NCBI RefSeq assembly: GCF_026914265.1
Contig: NC_069133.1
Coordinates: 1,784,768 to 1,848,767, forward strand
DNA length: 64,000 nucleotides
Direction: 5' to 3'
Source: Mya arenaria
Taxonomy: Eukaryota > Mollusca > Bivalvia > Myida > Myidae
The position numbers and the translations under genes were made by a program. Below are positions 38,260 to 50,540 of this stretch, piece after piece (within the stretch, counting starts at the first letter, position 1; the number at the start of each line of letters is the position of its first letter). The notes beneath the pieces are model-generated. The model did not search any database. It saw nothing but the letters and a program-made list of their open reading frames with translations, and had not been told where the DNA came from.

Positions 38260-39900
38260 ACTTAAATAATAAATATTATAGTTTTTAAACGAACAAAAAT
38301 CAATACAATGATCGACAGATTAGTCAATGGTAGAGCCTTGTCCATTGCCTCACCTAGAGGTTCGACAATAAAATTAATAGCTAATACCTCAGGGGATTTT
38401 TTTGCCAGCCCTAAATAACGCATCAACTGCAATTGGGGGATCAATCGCTACAGCCAGAACCAACACATCGGTTTCAACAGTACATATCATTATCTTATTT
38501 AGGCCTTGATTTGATACATTAACCATCATTTTGACATCGGCCTCTTCACACTACAAGGAGCGAGGTTCTTACGGTCATATTGTGGAGAACAAATAACATG
38601 ATGTCCACGTGTAGCTACCACTAGTTTGTTATCTTCCACATTTACTATTTGATCTATCAGGTACTTGAATAGTTTACTTTTGTTTTTAATTACCCTCAAA
38701 AATGAATCCCAATTACCTGGTATTTTTGTATCTGGTAGGATCCTTCGTCGGACCCACTTCCCTCAGTGCAACCTTGTACCAGACTCCAAACTATCAGGAT
38801 CATATACATCCAAAACAACATCCAACCTTTGGACATTTGAAAGCTGGCGGCGTATTTATGTGTTGAAAACCTTGTTGGAATAGGCTTAGAATGCTATAGA
38901 GCCTATTGGTTTTAGCATGTTGACTATGACTGCTCCGTCTAACACTAATGCATTCACATTGTTTAAGAATGGGTTGTGAATGATGCTCTAGACAAGATGC
39001 CAGATCAGACTTGGTATCCAATCTGAGGCTTTTAAATTGTGACAAAGAAGGATCGAGGGAAAGTAGAATTCTCGTGAGCAAAGAATTCTTCAAGGTTTCC
39101 GTCTCGTTCTGAGGGAATAATCATGTTTAAGGTAGCTTATCTGCTGCTTTTCTTTGGAGACCTGGTTGGGAGTTTGTCTACTGAAAAGAAGAAACTTGTT
39201 TTGTTTAATAGAAATACTCGGCAATGTGTCACTCTTTTCTAATCGCTCAGCTTCAAGCATGTTGTATTGGTCCTTTCCAACCTGTTCGATGTTCCTCACA
39301 GTTTAGCAAGACCTGAATCAACAATATTCCTACTATATAAGACCGGAAGATCTCCAGAGTGGCATTTAAATGGGTTTCCCATATCTGCAATGGTATCTGT
39401 CAATGAAAGAACATGTGTTTTAACCTTTTTTTGAAAAAAGCTCTGTCGTTCATGGTTGCGAATATCAGGACCCTTACTTTGCTTCTGTTTCAATTGATGG
39501 ATGGAGGATTGAAATTCTTGCACAGCTCTTGCTAGTCCAGGACCAGAAACCATCCAGCGCAGCAGCTGACTGGCATTTTCAGTCCGCCCTATAGCTCGAC
39601 CACCATATTTGATGAGTTTTATTTTGATCGTTGAGTTTATTGAACAACACACTTGTGCAAACTGGGTTGCAACATCTGGGTTTTTCTTTTCAATTACAAC
39701 CATGTCACGAATGTGCACGGGCTAACGAGCATAATTTGTATGGTCACGAGCAGAAAACCACGGCACAAGCAACACGAGATCTTCCTTGTCAACGCAAAAC
39801 TACCTTCACGCAATGATTCCACAAATAGCATGGCAGTAATTTCAAACCTCAGTGTGAAAAACCAAAACAGAAAAGATGAAGAAACACTTTCCATTTAAGA
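38260..39900 (-). pseudogene. Decayed copy of a repeated, uncharacterised protein family
   Basis: Collinear minus-strand fragments in different frames cover about 39898 down to 38262. They include TENASQLLRWMVSGPGLARA and NPFKCHSGDLPVLYSRNIVD (39296-39718), QYNMLEAERLEKSDTLPSIS (39090-39299), SLSQFKSLRLDTKSDLASCL (38800-39093), DTKIPGNWDSFLRVIKNKSK (about 38730) and, after a one-base frameshift, EEADVKMMVNVSNQGLNKIM (about 38520). From memory, these resemble a large uncharacterised family found in many copies in mollusc and cnidarian gene sets. Stops and frameshifts separate the pieces, so it is not functional. Whether the family is carried by a transposon is not decided here. Confidence 0.75.
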
Positions 39901-41820
39901 TCTCCAATTTGCTACATTACCAGAATTTGTTTGGGTTACCTTTGATGGCGTTGGTGAGCACTGGTCGTTTTCACTATTTTGTTTTTTTTTTCAATTCGCC
40001 GTAATTTGAATTTACTAAATTGGTTTCTACACAGTTAGTGACATTTATCCTTATGTTTTAGAAGTGTTTCTTTCATGCATTCACCATCATCTAACAAGCT
40101 TATATCAACTGGCAATGGAAGGCATTTCATAATCATCAAACCTCTTCAAATCTTCTACCAATGATATATAGCCAATGTCATTGTAAGACAGTAAAGTAGT
40201 TAGACTAGTAAGCACTTCAGAACTCTTTCTTTGGCACAAAATACATTTTGACCAATTAATTTATTTGGCATTTGTCCCATGTTTGAAAACATATGGACTA
40301 TCAGCAATGTTTCTTGTGTTAGTATATATATGTCTATAGTCTATATGATGTAGCGCTACACAAAAGTGCTCTTGTTTGGATTCATGCCGATTTTTTTTCT
40401 TCTAAATATGTATATTTATAAGTATAAAGTTCAATCCAAATTAAGAAAATATATCTTTTAATGACATAATGAAAAAATAATCAATATGTTTCATAAAATG
40501 CTATCACTATAAAATATTCATCATTAATCAACTTCCTGGTACATTAAATATAAACATTGACCAAACAGCCTCTATGTTGTATCCAAACCACGTGGCATTC
40601 TTTTTAATAAATTGGTGCTTGTTTTATTACTATTTTAGCTTTTTGGTCAATATCAAAGCTTACCCCTTGACAAAATGAAACATTGCAGTAAGTTTTAGGC
40701 ATAAATTCATTTGAATAAGCATAGAATTATACATTATATTTCCAAATGCTATCAACAAAAATTCGCCTGCAAAATTTAAAACAAAGGGGGATAACTTGTT
40801 TAATTTAATCCCTATAAATTACTGAGAATGATTCATTTTTACAACCACGGACCGTGTTAAAACTGATCAATTCCTCAACTCAATTGGTCTGAAATTTTAT
40901 TATTTTTTATGAACAATTGAAATGTCATTATATGTATGGCGCCCAGTTTGGATTTTGTCGGCCATTTTGGATTTTTCAGAGTGGGTCTCGGGCTCATTTT
41001 TAGTTTGTACTTTTAAAAGATAGTGTGTTCAAAATTTGGTGCTTTTCCCATTTTCTGAAGTATTCTGGTAACGATCTGACTGGACTTTCAGACGGCCAAT
41101 GGACAGAAAACATTAGATTATTGGCGGTGACAGTGCGTGGTTTGCATCAAAATTAATAATCATGTCCAATTAATCTTCAATTTCCCAGCGATCCTGCATT
41201 AACTTGCGTGATTGACTTCAGCTACATGTTTTCATAACATCACATAAAACAAAACATTTTCTGAAGTATTCTGGTAACGTTCCGACTGGACTATCATGGA
41301 AGACGGTCGATGGGCAGAATTTAAAACATTAGATTATTATAATCATGGCCAATTAATCTTCAATTTCATAACATTTATTCATCATTAAAGGATATATTGA
41401 CATTCATAGCCAAAATGCAAAACATATGAAATAAATCATTTGAAACAAATCATCGTGATGAGCTATACATGTATTCATTAATTGTTTCTATTACTTTGGG
41501 TCAATCATCTAAATTTTTGTTTTTGAAATACAATATTAAATAAAGAAATGTTTTAGTTATGCATGACTATAGTTTTAGAACATGTGCACTTCCTTGATGG
41601 TATTCATATTTTTTCCTCTTTGACTTCAATTATTATTTGTGTTGTTGTTTAAATATGAAATAAATGTTTAAATCATTTACTCTCATTTCTGAGATTGTTT
41701 TGTTTTCTTTACGACGATACTGTAATCAACTGAATCCTATTATCACTCGGACATTTGCAACTTCTCAATCACGGCCGATAGCTACTTTAATTTTGCAAAC
41801 AGAGACCGGGACCGGGAAAT
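39901..41820. other. AT-rich interval with a local duplication at 41051-41370
   Basis: TTTTCTGAAGTATTCTGGTAACG at 41051 recurs at 41257, each followed by GACTGGACT.TCA, an A(C)GG(C)C(A/G)ATGG.CAGAA stretch, ACATTAGATTATT and, further on, CCAATTAATCTTCAATTTC. The second copy is shorter. It is an old, diverged direct duplication of roughly 110-140 bp. Nothing coding was recognised in the interval. Confidence 0.6.
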
Positions 41821-44728
41821 GGCGTGAGACCACAGTTATTTTTACTATATGTTTCATATAGACACTAACCTGGCTTTTGACTTTATACACACCCCAATTG
41901 AAAAACAAGGACATGGCATCTCTAGAACAATTCAAGACACAAAATATAATCACAAGAAAACACCATGTTGACCATTGACCCGACTGTCAAAATTGAGTTC
42001 AAATACATAACCCTTCCGCCAGGGAGTCAATCGGCTACAAACAACTAATTTTCAGACTTCCACAAGCTATGATTTTTCCAATATTTACATTGAAAACTAT
42101 CAATTTCTGCAATAGAGTGTCAAATTCAGTCAAGTTCTCTGCAAAAAGAACATTTTTTGCTTCTTTTTCATTCAATTTTAATAAAATATTGATACTTGAA
42201 CACAAGCACTCTTTGTTTCTGTATTCACATCCGGATCTTGGTCAACGGGGGGCAGATAACTGTGGTCTTGAGCCTATTTAAGCAACATTTTTTCAGAAAC
42301 AGACTTCAAAACTCCTATAGTTCAGCTTCAGGCTATATGCAACACATACTGAAAGTTTGGCAATGATATATCAAACACTAAATGAATGAGACAAGTATTA
42401 GCACCTGTGGTATTTTCATAAAAAGCAGAAACAGCCATTTCCCTCAAATGTTAAGCCGCAAACCTTTGAAGAGCCATTATTTCCTTATGCATTGGAATAA
42501 TTTGACCAAGTAAAGTTTTCCTTGTAGCTTTTAATGGTGTCTATAGAACAGCACCACAAAACTGGCCTGCCTACTCTTTTAAGATTTTTTCTAAGCAAAA
42601 TAAGGTTTTTCCACTTCATCGGCTTAGTGTTTTATATAAAAAATGACATAGAGCCCAACTGAAATGCCTCAACTTGTCAAAATTTTGCTTTTCTGGTCCA
42701 CTTATATACAAAGGTAACAGAACTGTTCAGTTTAACACAAGAAATTTAGTGATAATGTGTTAATAGACAGTCTAAACAACACTATATGCCAAATTGTTGG
42801 CTTCCGGGACAAATGGCGCAACAAAGGAAATGGCAAAAAACACACCAAAACTTAAAGATTCATGACAACTGCTAGTGTTTTCATGTATGAGGTGGCTACA
42901 TGATGTAGAAAATGCAGAGATAGCATTATTATGCCCATTTTTAAAAAAAATTTACTTTAAGAATCTGTTTTGAAGGCTAGATTTGGCATTAAATTCAGAG
43001 TACAGCACTTCACTATTGTCTATAAGATGCTTATTTACACCTGATTTGCTATAAATCTCACTCATTGGAATCATTTACACACAAACAAGCACTACAGAGT
43101 TGACTAACATCTTCATTCTTCTGAAATATTGGATTCAGAGCTGCATCTCCTGGATTCAGATTGCAGGACTACCGCCTGGGGAAAAGGCCGCAGCTAACTG
43201 GAGCTTATTGGCACATCATGATCTGCAAGCAAGACACAAAAGCAATGTTTTACACAAATAAAACTATCTGCCACTACTGTTAAAGTTTGAAAAAGGCCTG
43301 TAAACACTCATTTGAGGCATACACAACCTTTAATATAGTCATAAATGTGATAAATATGCAGAAAAGTTCATGAATTCAAAGATTTTCAGGACAAATTTAA
43401 TAGAATATATAGTCTTTTGGACATTTTGCAATCAGTTTTTAACAACTCAAAGGTAAACCTCATCTTATTGAGTACCCAGATGCATTTTGCAAGCATTCAA
43501 ACCAGACATGCTTAGAATTTCTTCTTACTTGGAGATGGTATTCCTTTCTTGAAAATCCTTGCCGAGAGCCGGTATGGAAAACCACAGAGACCACAGTTTT
43601 ACCAGCACTGGTTCTTGTCCTTGAAAATTCCTCTGTGGCTACAGCAACCAGGCTGGCTATTAAAATAAGCAATAAATTAGGGTTTTTAAAACATTTATAC
43701 TGTATTAAGGTTGTGTTTTTTAATGCATTAAGGGAAAAGGCTCTATTCTTTATGAAAGCTGCTCACTTTTTATTTATTTTGCCTTGAGAAATGTCAAGTT
43801 TTTCAATGAATAAATTGAATAAATGAATGAATTAATGAATATATATGAATGATTGATAGAATGAATTAATGAATTAATGAAAGGTGGCATTATTTCTTTA
43901 AAATTGGGATCTCATTGTGTTGCTGTGATTGTTAAAGTATATGTTTTCTTGTCCATAAGCTGAAAATCATATGCACACTAAATAAAACATCATTCTGCAT
44001 CCTATGTGCAGTAAGTTTTGTTTAATTGCTTATAGAATTTGCAATTATTGTAATGTTTGCTTAAAAGAGCAAACAAAATGTGTGAATAGATGCACAATAC
44101 AGACCAAAGACTGATACAAGTCAGCAGTTTCATTAGAAAATAATATTATTATCAAAGCCACATCAGAAATGATTGACAACATGAAAGAAATTCATTTAGG
44201 AATGGAACAAACAGTCTCAATGGGCTTTTATGACCAAACTGTCTCACTTTGTACTTCAGTTTGGATACCATTTTCTAATATATTATCTTGAAGTACTTAC
44301 AAATTACAGCATGTTGGCAAACACCAAGTACAGCTTGGCCTCTGGTGGGCAGCTTGGTGGGGGGGGGGGGGGGGTCTTCAACAGACAGTTCCTCCTGGGT
44401 CTGCTTCCTATGTTAAAAAAATCCCTCCATTTATACTTTGGAATTGAAAGTGAGGCTTTCATTCATTAGTTACCATCATTTGGAACTATTTCCAAACATT
44501 AAATTGAAAGTGAAAGTAGTTTTTTTTAAAAATGTCAAAAATATATAAGAAAATTATATATTATTAATTTATATTATGTAATATAAGATTTTCACATTTC
44601 ATACTCAAACACCAATATTCTATGGCTAAGCACTGTCAACTGGCCAAATTTCAACCAGATAGCTGTATAAATTAAGAATTTATAACAATTTAAAATAGGC
44701 CACCCCTCCAAAAGCTTCCTCTATATCA
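41821..44728 (+). repeat. Tandem array unit 1 (2908 bp, segments A + B)
   Basis: Full-length unit of the array at 41821-50540. It begins GGCGTGAGACCACAG and ends CTTCCTCTATATCA. Segment A is 41821-42277 and segment B is 42278-44728. Internally there is a GAAT/AATG-rich simple repeat (about 43808-43885) and a run of 16 G at about 44359-44374. Identity to unit 2 appears complete by eye. Confidence 0.97.
43205..44407 (-). CDS. Hypothetical cryptic exons within the array unit (low confidence)
   Basis: On the minus strand two stretches have good splice sites and compatible phase. Exon a is 44301-44407 (acceptor AACATAG, donor ATTT|GTAAGT; 107 nt, reading KQTQEELSVEDPPPPPTKLP and on). Exon b is 43529-43656 (acceptor TTTTAATAG, donor CTCCAA|GTAAGA; 128 nt, reading SLVAVATEEFSRTRTSAGKT and on). 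Both are free of stops in the joined frame. A terminal exon at 43205-43222 would end in TAA five codons later. No upstream exon with the right phase was found, and the protein is not recognised. The poly-proline stretch is encoded by the 16-nt C/G run; the 15-nt run in unit 3 would shift the frame. Copies lie at +2908 and +5359. It could be chance. Confidence 0.2.
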
Positions 44729-47636
44729 GGCGTGAGACCACAGTTATTTTTACTATATGTTTCATATAGACACTAACCTGGCTTTTGACTTTATACACAC
44801 CCCAATTGAAAAACAAGGACATGGCATCTCTAGAACAATTCAAGACACAAAATATAATCACAAGAAAACACCATGTTGACCATTGACCCGACTGTCAAAA
44901 TTGAGTTCAAATACATAACCCTTCCGCCAGGGAGTCAATCGGCTACAAACAACTAATTTTCAGACTTCCACAAGCTATGATTTTTCCAATATTTACATTG
45001 AAAACTATCAATTTCTGCAATAGAGTGTCAAATTCAGTCAAGTTCTCTGCAAAAAGAACATTTTTTGCTTCTTTTTCATTCAATTTTAATAAAATATTGA
45101 TACTTGAACACAAGCACTCTTTGTTTCTGTATTCACATCCGGATCTTGGTCAACGGGGGGCAGATAACTGTGGTCTTGAGCCTATTTAAGCAACATTTTT
45201 TCAGAAACAGACTTCAAAACTCCTATAGTTCAGCTTCAGGCTATATGCAACACATACTGAAAGTTTGGCAATGATATATCAAACACTAAATGAATGAGAC
45301 AAGTATTAGCACCTGTGGTATTTTCATAAAAAGCAGAAACAGCCATTTCCCTCAAATGTTAAGCCGCAAACCTTTGAAGAGCCATTATTTCCTTATGCAT
45401 TGGAATAATTTGACCAAGTAAAGTTTTCCTTGTAGCTTTTAATGGTGTCTATAGAACAGCACCACAAAACTGGCCTGCCTACTCTTTTAAGATTTTTTCT
45501 AAGCAAAATAAGGTTTTTCCACTTCATCGGCTTAGTGTTTTATATAAAAAATGACATAGAGCCCAACTGAAATGCCTCAACTTGTCAAAATTTTGCTTTT
45601 CTGGTCCACTTATATACAAAGGTAACAGAACTGTTCAGTTTAACACAAGAAATTTAGTGATAATGTGTTAATAGACAGTCTAAACAACACTATATGCCAA
45701 ATTGTTGGCTTCCGGGACAAATGGCGCAACAAAGGAAATGGCAAAAAACACACCAAAACTTAAAGATTCATGACAACTGCTAGTGTTTTCATGTATGAGG
45801 TGGCTACATGATGTAGAAAATGCAGAGATAGCATTATTATGCCCATTTTTAAAAAAAATTTACTTTAAGAATCTGTTTTGAAGGCTAGATTTGGCATTAA
45901 ATTCAGAGTACAGCACTTCACTATTGTCTATAAGATGCTTATTTACACCTGATTTGCTATAAATCTCACTCATTGGAATCATTTACACACAAACAAGCAC
46001 TACAGAGTTGACTAACATCTTCATTCTTCTGAAATATTGGATTCAGAGCTGCATCTCCTGGATTCAGATTGCAGGACTACCGCCTGGGGAAAAGGCCGCA
46101 GCTAACTGGAGCTTATTGGCACATCATGATCTGCAAGCAAGACACAAAAGCAATGTTTTACACAAATAAAACTATCTGCCACTACTGTTAAAGTTTGAAA
46201 AAGGCCTGTAAACACTCATTTGAGGCATACACAACCTTTAATATAGTCATAAATGTGATAAATATGCAGAAAAGTTCATGAATTCAAAGATTTTCAGGAC
46301 AAATTTAATAGAATATATAGTCTTTTGGACATTTTGCAATCAGTTTTTAACAACTCAAAGGTAAACCTCATCTTATTGAGTACCCAGATGCATTTTGCAA
46401 GCATTCAAACCAGACATGCTTAGAATTTCTTCTTACTTGGAGATGGTATTCCTTTCTTGAAAATCCTTGCCGAGAGCCGGTATGGAAAACCACAGAGACC
46501 ACAGTTTTACCAGCACTGGTTCTTGTCCTTGAAAATTCCTCTGTGGCTACAGCAACCAGGCTGGCTATTAAAATAAGCAATAAATTAGGGTTTTTAAAAC
46601 ATTTATACTGTATTAAGGTTGTGTTTTTTAATGCATTAAGGGAAAAGGCTCTATTCTTTATGAAAGCTGCTCACTTTTTATTTATTTTGCCTTGAGAAAT
46701 GTCAAGTTTTTCAATGAATAAATTGAATAAATGAATGAATTAATGAATATATATGAATGATTGATAGAATGAATTAATGAATTAATGAAAGGTGGCATTA
46801 TTTCTTTAAAATTGGGATCTCATTGTGTTGCTGTGATTGTTAAAGTATATGTTTTCTTGTCCATAAGCTGAAAATCATATGCACACTAAATAAAACATCA
46901 TTCTGCATCCTATGTGCAGTAAGTTTTGTTTAATTGCTTATAGAATTTGCAATTATTGTAATGTTTGCTTAAAAGAGCAAACAAAATGTGTGAATAGATG
47001 CACAATACAGACCAAAGACTGATACAAGTCAGCAGTTTCATTAGAAAATAATATTATTATCAAAGCCACATCAGAAATGATTGACAACATGAAAGAAATT
47101 CATTTAGGAATGGAACAAACAGTCTCAATGGGCTTTTATGACCAAACTGTCTCACTTTGTACTTCAGTTTGGATACCATTTTCTAATATATTATCTTGAA
47201 GTACTTACAAATTACAGCATGTTGGCAAACACCAAGTACAGCTTGGCCTCTGGTGGGCAGCTTGGTGGGGGGGGGGGGGGGGTCTTCAACAGACAGTTCC
47301 TCCTGGGTCTGCTTCCTATGTTAAAAAAATCCCTCCATTTATACTTTGGAATTGAAAGTGAGGCTTTCATTCATTAGTTACCATCATTTGGAACTATTTC
47401 CAAACATTAAATTGAAAGTGAAAGTAGTTTTTTTTAAAAATGTCAAAAATATATAAGAAAATTATATATTATTAATTTATATTATGTAATATAAGATTTT
47501 CACATTTCATACTCAAACACCAATATTCTATGGCTAAGCACTGTCAACTGGCCAAATTTCAACCAGATAGCTGTATAAATTAAGAATTTATAACAATTTA
47601 AAATAGGCCACCCCTCCAAAAGCTTCCTCTATATCA
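44729..47636 (+). repeat. Tandem array unit 2 (2908 bp, A + B)
   Basis: An exact-length copy of unit 1 at an offset of 2908 bp, again with a run of 16 G. No difference from unit 1 was noticed when reading them side by side. Identity this high over 2.9 kb means either a very recent duplication or an assembly artefact. Confidence 0.97.
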
Positions 47637-50086
47637 TTAAGCAACATTTTTTCAGAAACAGACTTCAAAACTCCTATAGTTCAGCTTCAGGCTATATGCA
47701 ACACATACTGAAAGTTTGGCAATGATATATCAAACACTAAATGAATGAGACAAGTATTAGCACCTGTGGTATTTTCATAAAAAGCAGAAACAGCCATTTC
47801 CCTCAAATGTTAAGCCGCAAACCTTTGAAGAGCCATTATTTCCTTATGCATTGGAATAATTTGACCAAGTAAAGTTTTCCTTGTAGCTTTTAATGGTGTC
47901 TATAGAACAGCACCACAAAACTGGCCTGCCTACTCTTTTAAGATTTTTTCTAAGCAAAATAAGGTTTTTCCACTTCATCGGCTTAGTGTTTTATATAAAA
48001 AATGACATAGAGCCCAACTGAAATGCCTCAACTTGTCAAAATTTTGCTTTTCTGGTCCACTTATATACAAAGGTAACAGAACTGTTCAGTTTAACACAAG
48101 AAATTTAGTGATAATGTGTTAATAGACAGTCTAAACAACACTATATGCCAAATTGTTGGCTTCCGGGACAAATGGCGCAACAAAGGAAATGGCAAAAAAC
48201 ACACCAAAACTTAAAGATTCATGACAACTGCTAGTGTTTTCATGTATGAGGTGGCTACATGATGTAGAAAATGCAGAGATAGCATTATTATGCCCATTTT
48301 TAAAAAAAATTTACTTTAAGAATCTGTTTTGAAGGCTAGATTTGGCATTAAATTCAGAGTACAGCACTTCACTATTGTCTATAAGATGCTTATTTACACC
48401 TGATTTGCTATAAATCTCACTCATTGGAATCATTTACACACAAACAAGCACTACAGAGTTGACTAACATCTTCATTCTTCTGAAATATTGGATTCAGAGC
48501 TGCATCTCCTGGATTCAGATTGCAGGACTACCGCCTGGGGAAAAGGCCGCAGCTAACTGGAGCTTATTGGCACATCATGATCTGCAAGCAAGACACAAAA
48601 GCAATGTTTTACACAAATAAAACTATCTGCCACTACTGTTAAAGTTTGAAAAAGGCCTGTAAACACTCATTTGAGGCATACACAACCTTTAATATAGTCA
48701 TAAATGTGATAAATATGCAGAAAAGTTCATGAATTCAAAGATTTTCAGGACAAATTTAATAGAATATATAGTCTTTTGGACATTTTGCAATCAGTTTTTA
48801 ACAACTCAAAGGTAAACCTCATCTTATTGAGTACCCAGATGCATTTTGCAAGCATTCAAACCAGACATGCTTAGAATTTCTTCTTACTTGGAGATGGTAT
48901 TCCTTTCTTGAAAATCCTTGCCGAGAGCCGGTATGGAAAACCACAGAGACCACAGTTTTACCAGCACTGGTTCTTGTCCTTGAAAATTCCTCTGTGGCTA
49001 CAGCAACCAGGCTGGCTATTAAAATAAGCAATAAATTAGGGTTTTTAAAACATTTATACTGTATTAAGGTTGTGTTTTTTAATGCATTAAGGGAAAAGGC
49101 TCTATTCTTTATGAAAGCTGCTCACTTTTTATTTATTTTGCCTTGAGAAATGTCAAGTTTTTCAATGAATAAATTGAATAAATGAATGAATTAATGAATA
49201 TATATGAATGATTGATAGAATGAATTAATGAATTAATGAAAGGTGGCATTATTTCTTTAAAATTGGGATCTCATTGTGTTGCTGTGATTGTTAAAGTATA
49301 TGTTTTCTTGTCCATAAGCTGAAAATCATATGCACACTAAATAAAACATCATTCTGCATCCTATGTGCAGTAAGTTTTGTTTAATTGCTTATAGAATTTG
49401 CAATTATTGTAATGTTTGCTTAAAAGAGCAAACAAAATGTGTGAATAGATGCACAATACAGACCAAAGACTGATACAAGTCAGCAGTTTCATTAGAAAAT
49501 AATATTATTATCAAAGCCACATCAGAAATGATTGACAACATGAAAGAAATTCATTTAGGAATGGAACAAACAGTCTCAATGGGCTTTTATGACCAAACTG
49601 TCTCACTTTGTACTTCAGTTTGGATACCATTTTCTAATATATTATCTTGAAGTACTTACAAATTACAGCATGTTGGCAAACACCAAGTACAGCTTGGCCT
49701 CTGGTGGGCAGCTTGGTGGGGGGGGGGGGGGGTCTTCAACAGACAGTTCCTCCTGGGTCTGCTTCCTATGTTAAAAAAATCCCTCCATTTATACTTTGGA
49801 ATTGAAAGTGAGGCTTTCATTCATTAGTTACCATCATTTGGAACTATTTCCAAACATTAAATTGAAAGTGAAAGTAGTTTTTTTTAAAAATGTCAAAAAT
49901 ATATAAGAAAATTATATATTATTAATTTATATTATGTAATATAAGATTTTCACATTTCATACTCAAACACCAATATTCTATGGCTAAGCACTGTCAACTG
50001 GCCAAATTTCAACCAGATAGCTGTATAAATTAAGAATTTATAACAATTTAAAATAGGCCACCCCTCCAAAAGCTTCCTCTATATCA
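47637..50086 (+). repeat. Tandem array unit 3 (2450 bp, segment B only)
   Basis: Segment B of the unit with A missing: the end of unit 2 (CTATATCA) is joined directly to the position equivalent to 42278 (TTAAGCAACATTTT). Its G run has 15 G instead of 16, which accounts for the 1-bp length difference. Otherwise it matches units 1 and 2. Confidence 0.97.
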
Positions 50087-50540
50087 GGCGTGAGACCACA
50101 GTTATTTTTACTATATGTTTCATATAGACACTAACCTGGCTTTTGACTTTATACACACCCCAATTGAAAAACAAGGACATGGCATCTCTAGAACAATTCA
50201 AGACACAAAATATAATCACAAGAAAACACCATGTTGACCATTGACCCGACTGTCAAAATTGAGTTCAAATACATAACCCTTCCGCCAGGGAGTCAATCGG
50301 CTACAAACAACTAATTTTCAGACTTCCACAAGCTATGATTTTTCCAATATTTACATTGAAAACTATCAATTTCTGCAATAGAGTGTCAAATTCAGTCAAG
50401 TTCTCTGCAAAAAGAACATTTTTTGCTTCTTTTTCATTCAATTTTAATAAAATATTGATACTTGAACACAAGCACTCTTTGTTTCTGTATTCACATCCGG
50501 ATCTAGGTCAACGGGGGGCAGATAACTGTGGTCTTGAGCC
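50087..50540 (+). repeat. Tandem array unit 4 (segment A only, truncated)
   Basis: About 454 bp of segment A, stopping after GGTCTTGAGCC, within a few bases of the A/B boundary lost in unit 3. One substitution against the other A copies was noticed (GGATCTAGG instead of GGATCTTGG). Unique sequence follows. Confidence 0.95.

Noticed and set aside
44230..44469. 79-codon plus-strand ORF with a glycine run, repeated in each array unit
   Set aside because: The glycine run is the poly-G tract. There is no recognisable domain, and unit 3 frameshifts it. The opposite strand has the better, though still weak, exon structure.
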